A stretch of 32,029 bases of DNA from contig CACEAZ010000015.1 in NCBI GenBank assembly GCA_902557655.1, positions 1 through 32,029 of the forward strand, given 5' to 3'. The notes below the pieces were generated by a model. The model searched no databases and was not told the DNA's origin. It saw only the letters and a list, made by a program, of their open reading frames with translations. The stretch is from an uncultured Bacteroidota bacterium (lineage in GTDB: Bacteria > Bacteroidota > Bacteroidia > Flavobacteriales > Flavobacteriaceae). Positions 24,912 through 32,029 of this stretch are shown here, piece by piece. Within the stretch, counting starts at the first letter, position 1. Every line of letters starts with the position of its first letter. The translations under genes and the position numbers were made by a program.

Positions 24912-26021
24912 CTAAGCACTTCTTGCCCCTTTGAAAAAAATATTAAACATACATTTGAAAAAGTACTTTACATCAGTTTTAAATGGTTCTTTTTCATACT
25001 GATTTAAGTAATTCAATTCAGATGCAATAATTTCTTCAAGAGTTTTAGGAAGGTCTGCATAAAATGGAGGAATGAGTCCAGGCTTGAATTTTATTCTTTT
25101 ATTTTTTGCTTCATCAGTGTACAATCCAAAATAATGTTCACTTAAGGGTCTAACACCAACAATTTTCATTTCACCTCTTAACACATTTATTATCATAGGA
25201 AGTTCATCTATCCAAAACTTTCTTAATATACTACCAAAATAAGAAACCCTAAAATCATTTTTAATTTTACCTCCATCCCTTAACGCAAAATTTTCATACA
25301 TATATTTTTGAAGGTACTCTGAATAAGGTCGCATTGTCCTGAACTTATAAACGTTAAATATTTTATTATTAATTCCAACTCTTCTTAATTTAATTAAAAA
25401 TGAAAAAGACGGATTTAGATTATAGTCAGGCTCTTTTATCTTTTTTGCAACAAAAAATATTGTGAAGTCAAGATCGATAAAATCAGTAACTTCATACCCG
25501 CATGAATAAAGCCTTCCAAATACTTCTGCTCTAGAAATTAACCTTCCTTTACCAAAGGTTGATAGACCATATAAAGTTTTTGATATAATCTTATATTTTT
25601 TTAAAAAAAAATAAAATGATTTAATAATACTTAGCTTAGATAAAGTATCAAATATTAAAATAATGATAAAAACTAAATACCCGATTAAAAACGGAAATTT
25701 CTTAACAAATAAGTTCTTGATATGTGAGTGGGTTGTAAAATTTCCAATTAAAAATCCTTTGTTCTTAATAGACTTATTTCTTCTTTCTAGATAAGAATTT
25801 ATGTATCGTGATTGATTTAGTTTTTTTAGATTTAATATAACGTCATATTCTTGAAATAAATCAGCAAAGTTATATTCATATTTAATTTTTAAATTCTCAT
25901 TAGAGATATATTTATCTATAAATGAAATAAATTTTTTGTCACAAAAAAGATTTTCAATGACTTTTTTATCGTCTGAATTTAATTTATCGTAGTCTTCAAG
26001 TCTATTATTTATATCTATCAA
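24912..26021 (-). CDS. PHPT-family sugar transferase (initiating glycosylphosphotransferase) with atypical N-terminus
   Basis: A 369-residue membrane-associated enzyme expected to move a sugar phosphate from a nucleotide sugar to undecaprenyl phosphate. The bacterial sugar transferase core is at 205-340: KFRTM (226-230), FRVSYFGSILRKFWIDELP (257-275), LRGEMKIVGVRPL (281-293) and KPGLIP (313-318). Unlike WbaP/WcaJ there is no multi-helix N-terminal region with a CoA-binding-like domain. Instead there is a soluble segment, one hydrophobic stretch at 110-131 and a GRLYSCGYEV block. I recall this arrangement as a distinct subfamily in Bacteroidota. It is the last gene of the minus-strand operon, 6 bp after the DUF354 gene. 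Confidence 0.88.
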   Translation of the reverse strand: MIDINNRLEDYDKLNSDDKKVIENLFCDKKFISFIDKYISNENLKIKYEYNFADLFQEYDVILNLKKLNQSRYINSYLERRNKSIKNKGFLIGNFTTHSHIKNLFVKKFPFLIGYLVFIIILIFDTLSKLSIIKSFYFFLKKYKIISKTLYGLSTFGKGRLISRAEVFGRLYSCGYEVTDFIDLDFTIFFVAKKIKEPDYNLNPSFSFLIKLRRVGINNKIFNVYKFRTMRPYSEYLQKYMYENFALRDGGKIKNDFRVSYFGSILRKFWIDELPMIINVLRGEMKIVGVRPLSEHYFGLYTDEAKNKRIKFKPGLIPPFYADLPKTLEEIIASELNYLNQYEKEPFKTDVKYFFKCMFNIFFKGARSA

Positions 26022-26027
26022 AATTCT

Positions 26028-27086
26028 TTAAATACGTTTTTCAGATTTAATCAATTTAATCAGAAAATCTGTTAAATCAATTTTTTCTGACAACATTTTG
26101 TTTTTTTTTGTTTGATGGTTACTTTTTAAATTTTTAGTTAATAATAACTTATCCAATTTCTTAAAAAAATCTTTTTTTGCACTAGTCTTATATCCGTAAC
26201 CAAGTAGATATTTATTTTCCAATTCATCAAGATAACTAATCTTACCAACAAAATCATTGAATCTTAAAAAAGGTGTACCCAAAACACCTGCCTCAGCTGA
26301 CATTGTTTGACTATCAGAAATTAATAGGTCAGCAAAAGACAAAACGTGAGGCATTTCGTTTACATTAATTTTAATTCTATATTTTTCAAATTCATCATTT
26401 AGTCTTCTTTCGGAGCTAATATATACTTTTCCATGTTTCTTGAGTTTATTTATTATGATTGAAACGTCTTTGTTATTTAACCCCTTTACGCCAACATCGT
26501 GAGTTGCTTTAAGTGAGACTAATCTTATCAAAAAATATTTTTGTTTGGTAATATTGTGAAAAGTAATTTTTTTTATGTCAGGTTTAAATTTATTTGGGTG
26601 TAGATAGCCTAATTCTTTATATCCATCAAACGGGATTTTTTTGTAATTGAAAAATCCCATATTTGAACACCTTGGAGATAAAATTTTATCACAAAAAATA
26701 TGTTGAATAAAAGTTTCAGGAACTGCAGTTACATCATCATCCTGGAATAAAAATGTTTTAACTCCCAAAAAAAAGCCGTTAATTCCAATTAAATCATCAG
26801 TGATAAATAAATCATATTTTTTTCCTTTGGTAAATTTAAATATTCTGTAAACTGTTGTGAAAATATTAATAAATGCACTTAGATAAACTGGAATAAATTT
26901 TATTTTCCTACCATTCGGAAATAGGTTATGATATTTCCACCCCTCATTAATTACCAATTCCTCTAAAATATCTTTACTTGAAATTAAAATATCGACATTA
27001 TGTCCTTCAGATTTTAAAATATTTATTGTGTTTCTAAACACATGAAAATATGCTGGGTGAATAAAAAAAAATAAATAATTTTTCAT
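26028..27086 (-). CDS. DUF354-family protein, glycosyltransferase-B-like fold
   Basis: A 352-residue protein resembling DUF354 (PF04007), related in fold to UDP-GlcNAc 2-epimerase and GT-B enzymes. Visible: FFIHPAYFHVFRNTINILKSEGHNVDIL (4-31), TDDLIGINGFF, and a C-terminal nucleotide-binding-like segment LLISDSQTMSAEAGVLGTPFLRFNDF, equivalent to the SDSGG/EA region of GT-B epimerases. Catalytic activity is not established for this family as far as I know. It starts inside the stop codon of the FemAB gene (TAATG, 1-bp overlap), so translation is coupled. A role in building or editing the repeat unit is inferred from the operon. Confidence 0.8.
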   Translation of the reverse strand: MKNYLFFFIHPAYFHVFRNTINILKSEGHNVDILISSKDILEELVINEGWKYHNLFPNGRKIKFIPVYLSAFINIFTTVYRIFKFTKGKKYDLFITDDLIGINGFFLGVKTFLFQDDDVTAVPETFIQHIFCDKILSPRCSNMGFFNYKKIPFDGYKELGYLHPNKFKPDIKKITFHNITKQKYFLIRLVSLKATHDVGVKGLNNKDVSIIINKLKKHGKVYISSERRLNDEFEKYRIKINVNEMPHVLSFADLLISDSQTMSAEAGVLGTPFLRFNDFVGKISYLDELENKYLLGYGYKTSAKKDFFKKLDKLLLTKNLKSNHQTKKNKMLSEKIDLTDFLIKLIKSEKRI

Positions 27087-28084
27087 TAGTTAATTATAAA
27101 TTTTCTTAAAATAGGACCAAAAAATAAAGATAATTTATAAGGCAAAAGCTTCCAAATTTTTGATAAAAATTTAAAACTTCTGATATTCTTTGTTGGTTTC
27201 GCATAATTGAAAAAAATTGGAACGGAAGAAGTATCACCCCATTGCTGTTTAAATTTTAATGACCCACTATTAATATCACTTCTTCCAAATGAAAATATTT
27301 TCATTTTTTTTGAAATTGAGTACTTCATCATTTCATTATATAATACCATATTAGGATTAAGCTTATTAAACCTTGTATCAGTACTTGCCCACATTACTTC
27401 AAAATACTCCTGAAATGAAAAACATATTGACGAACCAATTACTAGATTGTCTTTATAAACTGTAAAAAATGAAATTGATTGAGGCGGATAGATCTCTTTA
27501 AATTTCAAAAAATATGAAATTCCATTTACAGGTGTACCCAACCGGTGTAAATTTTTAGAATATAAATCATAAAAATCAATTATTGCATTTTTAGAATTAA
27601 TTTCGATATTTAATCCATTCTTATAACCTTTTTTAATTTGACTTCTTAGTTTAGATTTAAAACTGTTTAATAAAATGTCATAAGTTTCAGGAAGCTTCTT
27701 TTTCACAATTATTTTTTTTGTGTAAACATACTCTGAAAATTTGTGATAAGATTTAACTTCAAAATCGAAATTTTGTTTTGAGAAAAATAAATTATATATG
27801 TGGTTAATTTCACAATTGTTATTTTGGAACAAAAAAATTCCACCATTACTTAGAACCGGAAGAGAATAAAATTTATTTCGTTTTTTCAAGCCTACTAAAA
27901 GACCTATATTTCTGTTAGACTTACTAATTACATAGTATTCTATTTTCATTTTAAAAAGCTCTGAAAGAATTATCCCAAAGTGTGGGCTGAGTGAAATACA
28001 AAATGAATCCCTATTAACCTTTTTTGTTAACTCATTCCATTCATTAATACTACTCGAAATATTTATCTTACTGAAACAAATCAT
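27086..28084 (-). CDS. FemAB-like GNAT-superfamily protein in polysaccharide operon
   Basis: A 332-residue cytoplasmic protein with the double-GNAT pattern of FemAB/BioF2-type transferases. Signatures: KSKLRSQIKKGYKNGL (near 148-165), YDLYSKNLHRLGTPV, FFTVYKDNLVIGSSICFSFQ, and the C-terminal FSFGRSDINSGSLKFKQQWG. FemAB-like proteins add aminoacyl or acyl groups. In exopolysaccharide operons such as those linked to exosortase systems, a FemAB-like protein often sits beside a deacetylase. Here it overlaps both neighbours by one base (TAATG junctions). The donor and acceptor are unknown. Confidence 0.85.
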   Translation of the reverse strand: MICFSKINISSSINEWNELTKKVNRDSFCISLSPHFGIILSELFKMKIEYYVISKSNRNIGLLVGLKKRNKFYSLPVLSNGGIFLFQNNNCEINHIYNLFFSKQNFDFEVKSYHKFSEYVYTKKIIVKKKLPETYDILLNSFKSKLRSQIKKGYKNGLNIEINSKNAIIDFYDLYSKNLHRLGTPVNGISYFLKFKEIYPPQSISFFTVYKDNLVIGSSICFSFQEYFEVMWASTDTRFNKLNPNMVLYNEMMKYSISKKMKIFSFGRSDINSGSLKFKQQWGDTSSVPIFFNYAKPTKNIRSFKFLSKIWKLLPYKLSLFFGPILRKFIIN

Positions 28085-29013
28085 TAAATTAAATTGTTTT
28101 CAAGACAATAATCTTTTATTGTACAAAATCTATAATTATTCTTTTGAAAAAAAGAAATTTCTTTCTCATATAAATCTAAAGCCCTGATTCCTAAATTTTT
28201 AGATTTTAGCTTAGACCTCAGAAAATCCTGAACAAAATATGAAATAAAATTACTTGATCTTCTATTAATTATTCTCTTTTCATCTGTTTCATCAATTAAT
28301 TCATTTGGGTGGATATCAAAAACAATAGGTTTTTTATTTATTAAACTTTCATAGTGTAATAGTCTTCTTTGGAATGAAGTTATTATCGGGAAGATTCTCA
28401 TCGTTGTTCCCAGATAAGGTAATCCTGTAGCACTAAGTGGAACTTCAATAATTCCGTCTTTGCCATAACTGAATATATTATCAATTGAGGAAACGTAGGG
28501 AAGCCTTGGAGAAAGCAACCAATTAAGTTTTTTTAATGCACCAAAAGAAAAAAACATATCAAATCTCTGAGAAGCAACCGAACTATCAATTTTAAATCCA
28601 GTTTCCAAAAGCGCTCTGACGGTTTTTTCATTTGTTCTTAAAGCAGGAGCTCTGAAGGAAATAACCTCATCGGAAATAATATCTTCAAGAATTTTTTTTG
28701 ATTCTTTTAAATGCTCAATCTGAGAGTCTAAACTCATAACATCAAAACCAAACTCTTTTTCATGTCTTAACCCATGACTACCAACTTCATGACCATCTTT
28801 TAGAACCATTTTTACAATGTCGGGAATCAATTTAGCAATGTGTCCTGTAAAATAAAATGTTGATTTCACATTATACTTTCGGTAAATATTTAAAAGCAAA
28901 GGCATCCCCTCTTTATAAACCTTATAACCTGTACTATCTCTTAGATCGTTATGCCAGATTGAAGTAGTTTCAACATCATTTGTCAATAAACAGTATTTGA
29001 TATTATTAGCCAT
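28084..29013 (-). CDS. Polysaccharide deacetylase (NodB-like)
   Basis: A 309-residue carbohydrate esterase 4 family protein that removes N- or O-acetyl groups from a glycan. Motif 1: TNDVET (11-16), with Asp as catalytic base in a D-x-E variant. Motif 2: GSHGLRH, with the two zinc histidines. Motif 3: FRAPALRTNEKTVRALLETGFKIDSS. Late in the protein FDIHPNEL supplies the conserved histidine. No signal peptide is visible, unlike periplasmic PgaB-type enzymes. It overlaps wecB by 8 bp upstream and the FemAB gene by 1 bp downstream. Pairing with UDP-GlcNAc 2-epimerase suggests action on an N-acetylated sugar. Confidence 0.9.
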   Translation of the reverse strand: MANNIKYCLLTNDVETTSIWHNDLRDSTGYKVYKEGMPLLLNIYRKYNVKSTFYFTGHIAKLIPDIVKMVLKDGHEVGSHGLRHEKEFGFDVMSLDSQIEHLKESKKILEDIISDEVISFRAPALRTNEKTVRALLETGFKIDSSVASQRFDMFFSFGALKKLNWLLSPRLPYVSSIDNIFSYGKDGIIEVPLSATGLPYLGTTMRIFPIITSFQRRLLHYESLINKKPIVFDIHPNELIDETDEKRIINRRSSNFISYFVQDFLRSKLKSKNLGIRALDLYEKEISFFQKNNYRFCTIKDYCLENNLI

Positions 29014-30073
29014 GTTTTAAAATATTTATTATTTTTTGACTGGATGTACCATCACCAAAAGGTTGCTGCCAGTTTTGTGGATTATTTTCCCAATAATTAA
29101 CTGCTGAAATTATTTGTTCTTCGTTTAATCCTGTTAATATATTTGAACAGACATCAATTGTTTCAGGTCTTTCGGTATTTTCTCTTAGAGTTACACAGGG
29201 TTTTCCTAAGATACATGCCTCCTCTTGTATACCACCAGAATCTGTGAAAATTAAAGACGAATTATTAATTAAGGACAAAAAATCAAAATATCCTAGTGGA
29301 TCCATTAATCTAATATTATGAGTTTTAATATTCATTTCTTTAATATTTTTTTTTGTCCTTGGATGAACTGGAAAAACAATTTCGTAGTTATATTTTTTTG
29401 AAATTAAACTAAGAGATTGAATTATTTTTTCTAAATTTTCTTTATCATCAACATTAGACGGTCTATGCAATGTTACTAGCGCGTACCTTTTATCTAAAGA
29501 AAATTTTTTGTGAATTTCAATATATTTAAACTTATCTAAATTTATCTTTATAGAATCAGCAATCGTATTTCCTACAACAAAAATTTTTGAATCTGAAATA
29601 CCACTTTTACGTAAATATGATGCGGAAGTTTCGGTAGGGCAAAAACAGAAATCACTAATACTATCTGTTATTATTCTGTTAATCTCTTCAGGCATACTAT
29701 AATCAAAACTTCTTAACCCCGCCTCAACATGTCCTAATTTAATTTTACATTTATTAGCAGCTAAAGCAGCAGCTAAAACTGTATTAGTGTCTCCTTGAAC
29801 TAAAATAAAATCATAACAATTCTTTATAAATATTTCACCACATTTTTTCATAATTTCAGCAATTTGAGCATGAGGTTTCTTAGATTTTACTCCTAAATTT
29901 ATTTTTGGATATTCAATTCCTAGGTCTTTGAAAAAAAGTTTATCCATATTTTCTGAATAGTGTTGTTGCGAATGAATAATATCATGTTTAATATTTTTCA
30001 ATTCGCAATATTTTATAATAGGAGACATTTTAATTATCTCGGGACGAGTACCTACAACAATTGCTATTTTCAT
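29006..30073 (-). CDS. wecB: UDP-N-acetylglucosamine 2-epimerase (non-hydrolysing)
   Basis: A 355-residue GT-B-fold cytosolic enzyme that interconverts UDP-GlcNAc and UDP-ManNAc, supplying ManNAc-type sugars for the glycan. Diagnostic: VGTRPEIIKMSPII (7-20), VQGDTNTVLAAALAA (near 91-105), HVEAGLRSFDYSMPEEINR, VTLHRPSNVDDKENL, and FTDSGGIQEEACILGKP with TLRENTERPE. All are hallmarks of the WecB type. No ManNAc dehydrogenase (WecC) is encoded in the window. It overlaps the GT4 gene by 4 bp (ATGA). Confidence 0.95.
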   Translation of the reverse strand: MKIAIVVGTRPEIIKMSPIIKYCELKNIKHDIIHSQQHYSENMDKLFFKDLGIEYPKINLGVKSKKPHAQIAEIMKKCGEIFIKNCYDFILVQGDTNTVLAAALAANKCKIKLGHVEAGLRSFDYSMPEEINRIITDSISDFCFCPTETSASYLRKSGISDSKIFVVGNTIADSIKINLDKFKYIEIHKKFSLDKRYALVTLHRPSNVDDKENLEKIIQSLSLISKKYNYEIVFPVHPRTKKNIKEMNIKTHNIRLMDPLGYFDFLSLINNSSLIFTDSGGIQEEACILGKPCVTLRENTERPETIDVCSNILTGLNEEQIISAVNYWENNPQNWQQPFGDGTSSQKIINILKHG

Positions 30074-31167
30074 ATTAAATTTTTTGTTTCTTTATTGAGC
30101 AACTCAATTAATTTAAGTTTGTATTTTTTAGGATTAAATTTATTATCAAAAGTAAACTGAGCATTCTTGCAAAGCCTCTTATAATCTTGGTCATCTTTTA
30201 AAACTAAATCAAGGTAAAACTTTAAACTTGATAAGCTATCGGCATCAAAAAGATATCCATTATATCCGTGAGAAATTACCTCTTCCATTCCTGTTCCTTT
30301 TGTACCTACAGCTGGGATTCCAATCGAAAAACCCTCTAATATAGACAAAGGAAGTCCTTCCCTCGAGGAAGGTAAAACTAATAAATGACTAATACTTAAT
30401 ATCTGAGCTACAGAGTACTTTTTGGAAATTATAAATACCTTATCTGATAGCTCATGTTTTTTTATTTTATTATTTAAATCTTTTTCAGTTTCACCAAAAC
30501 CATATAGAATCAAAACAATATTTGCAGATTTCTTTAGGGAAAGTTTGAATGCATCAATAAGAAATTCTTGTCTTTTTATTTTTCTAAAGTGGGCTACACA
30601 AGTGATAATTTTTTTTTCTGAAATTTTTAATTCAGATTTTATTCTTTTTATTTCTTCAACACTAATTTTATCGACTTTTTCAATAGCATTTAAAAATACT
30701 TCAATTTTGTTTTGATTAACATGAAGTTTTTTAATGAAGTGATTTTTAACTGTTTCAGAAACCGCCCATATTTTGTCTCCATAAAAATCAAAATTTAAAA
30801 ATAATTTTTCAGAGGTGGCGTGAGCGATAAAAACTACTTTAATTTTAGTTATTTTTTGGATAAAATAAAATAAAGGTGACAAATACCTGTGGTGATTGTA
30901 TATTAACTCCACCTTATTTTTTTTTATAATTGAAAAAAATCTAAAAAAAACCTTAAAATAAGAAAATACAGCTGTAATAAAATTCTTATTTAATCCTAGA
31001 TCAAAATTTATGTAATCAACTTCTTTGTTAATTGTATTAGAAAATTTTCCATCACCAGCAAGAACGATAACATTATGACCATCTGAGGCCATGATATTAG
31101 CCATGTTTATTAGAACTTTTGCAGCACCTCCTGGAGATAGATCTGTGTAACAATGTATTATATTCAT
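30070..31167 (-). CDS. GT4-family glycosyltransferase
   Basis: A 365-residue GT-B retaining glycosyltransferase acting at the cytoplasmic membrane face. The N-terminal glycine-rich loop is DLSPGGAAKVLINMAN (9-24). The C-terminal nucleotide-sugar domain has LVLPSSREGLPLSILEGFSIGIPAVGT, with the E-x7-E motif glutamates and the following GTGMEEVI. A middle segment (YNHHRYLSPLFYFIQ, VVFIAHATSEKL) is typical of the acceptor-side domain. Donor and acceptor sugars cannot be read from the sequence. It sits 2 bp downstream of the deacetylase gene at the right edge. Confidence 0.92.
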   Translation of the reverse strand: MNIIHCYTDLSPGGAAKVLINMANIMASDGHNVIVLAGDGKFSNTINKEVDYINFDLGLNKNFITAVFSYFKVFFRFFSIIKKNKVELIYNHHRYLSPLFYFIQKITKIKVVFIAHATSEKLFLNFDFYGDKIWAVSETVKNHFIKKLHVNQNKIEVFLNAIEKVDKISVEEIKRIKSELKISEKKIITCVAHFRKIKRQEFLIDAFKLSLKKSANIVLILYGFGETEKDLNNKIKKHELSDKVFIISKKYSVAQILSISHLLVLPSSREGLPLSILEGFSIGIPAVGTKGTGMEEVISHGYNGYLFDADSLSSLKFYLDLVLKDDQDYKRLCKNAQFTFDNKFNPKKYKLKLIELLNKETKNLI

Positions 31168-31169
31168 TC

Positions 31170-32029
31170 CTAATAAAACTTACTTAAAAAATAGCCAACT
31201 CCATTTATGTGATTTCTCAAACTATTATTACTAAAATTTTCAACGATAATTCTTGGAATTGAAAATTTATTTTCATCTTCTAAAAAGAAAGGTTTTAGAT
31301 AAGTTGTAGCCGCTGTATTAAACCCAATCTTTTTAGCTGCATCATGCTCTCTCTGTTTACACTCCCTTAATGTACCGAAAGGATATGCAAAATGTTTTAC
31401 TTTAATATTTAGCAGTTTCTCTAAAAAATATTTACTTTCTGAAATTTCATTTTCCATCTGATGATTTGTAAGTGAATTTAGGTTAGGATGATTTATGGTA
31501 TGTGCTCCAATTGTTATAAGCTTATGACTACTTAAATATTTTACTTGAGTTTTATTTAAACATATATTGATATAATCAATTTCATTTTCAGAAAATTCAT
31601 CAATAAATGAATTAATTTTATTTGAATTAAGGGATAAAATATATTTTCTTAATTTCTTAAAACAATATAATTTTTGAAAATAATTATTGGTGTTAAAATT
31701 AAATACTTTTCCCTCATATGAAAATTCAATTTTTGATTTCTTCTCTATATTATCCCACAATTCATACCACCACATTCTACCATCACCTTTTAAGAATTTG
31801 GTTGTAATATATATAGTTGCAGGAATATTATACTTTTCAAGAATAGGAAGAGCATTTATTAAATTATCTAAATAACCGTCGTCAAATGTAATTACAAGCG
31901 GGGTTTTGGTTGAAGAAATAGTATTATATAAATCATCAAATGAAATAATATTATAATTTTTAGAAAGGTATATCATTTGTCTTTCAAAATTACTTACAGA
32001 GACCACTAAAGGATCTAATGGGCTATGTT
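31170..32029 (-). CDS. Polysaccharide deacetylase, 5' end outside window
   Basis: A carbohydrate esterase 4 protein. The frame stays open to the right edge, so the GTG at 32006 is probably not its start. The residues encoded beyond it (HSPLDPLVVSVSNFERQM) look like the segment that precedes the catalytic domain in related enzymes. Catalytic motifs: VITFDDGYLDN (motif 1, two Asp), GAHTINHP (motif 2, zinc histidines), and AYPFGTLRECKQREHDAAKK (motif 3 region). It begins the visible part of a seven-gene minus-strand operon. The N-terminus, and any signal peptide, cannot be judged. Confidence 0.88.
   Translation of the reverse strand, partial: HSPLDPLVVSVSNFERQMIYLSKNYNIISFDDLYNTISSTKTPLVITFDDGYLDNLINALPILEKYNIPATIYITTKFLKGDGRMWWYELWDNIEKKSKIEFSYEGKVFNFNTNNYFQKLYCFKKLRKYILSLNSNKINSFIDEFSENEIDYINICLNKTQVKYLSSHKLITIGAHTINHPNLNSLTNHQMENEISESKYFLEKLLNIKVKHFAYPFGTLRECKQREHDAAKKIGFNTAATTYLKPFFLEDENKFSIPRIIVENFSNNSLRNHINGVGYFLSKFY

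Noticed and set aside
1-32029. CRISPR arrays, tRNA or rRNA genes, insertion sequences, prophage or plasmid functions
   Set aside because: No regularly spaced repeats, cloverleaf sequences, transposase, integrase or replication genes could be found by reading either strand.

Overview
This is a chromosomal segment of an AT-rich member of the Bacteroidota, most likely Flavobacteriia and possibly a streamlined marine lineage. The evidence is concordant: a PorT-type type IX secretion (T9SS) component, two secreted proteins with T9SS-like C-terminal sorting domains, a short 287-residue primary sigma factor without region 1.1, and several intergenic copies of the Bacteroidota -7 promoter element (TAnnTTTG). 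No rRNA, tRNA, CRISPR array, transposase, integrase or phage gene was seen. No gene-free stretch exceeds about 150 bases.

Left part (1 to about 16.5 kb): core and housekeeping genes. In order: the 3' part of a large outer-membrane/beta-strand protein that runs off the left edge; a secreted EF-hand-like protein; an Omp28-like T9SS cargo protein; rsmG; a PLP aspartate aminotransferase; the trkH-trkA potassium uptake pair; porT; a SpoU/TrmH rRNA methyltransferase; then a co-directional run fba, accD, rpsO, pnp, sigA (rpoD) and rpe.

Middle (16.5 to 18.1 kb): an unrecognised 496-residue protein. It has a probable signal peptide, kelch-like repeats, one membrane helix and a cytoplasmic tail that looks like a winged helix. 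A 21-bp-spaced direct repeat lies in its promoter. It borders the surface-polysaccharide region and is the best candidate here for something undescribed.

Right part (18.1 kb to the right edge): an exopolysaccharide/capsule locus. It holds a WecA/MraY-type priming transferase, a CpsB/YwqE-type PHP phosphatase, a Wzc-type tyrosine autokinase with a very regular Tyr-x tail, a Wza-type export lipoprotein, a nucleotidyltransferase and a formyltransferase-fold enzyme. A tightly overlapping minus-strand operon follows: polysaccharide deacetylase (cut by the right edge), GT4 glycosyltransferase, UDP-GlcNAc 2-epimerase, second deacetylase, FemAB-like acyltransferase, DUF354 protein and a PHPT-family sugar transferase. 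No flippase (Wzx), polymerase (Wzy) or UDP-ManNAc dehydrogenase is in the window. Since the minus-strand operon enters from the right, these may lie beyond that edge.

The genome is very compact. All seven convergent gene pairs in the window end between 15 bp of overlap and 14 bp of spacing. Genes in the polysaccharide operon overlap by 1 to 8 bp or nearly touch.
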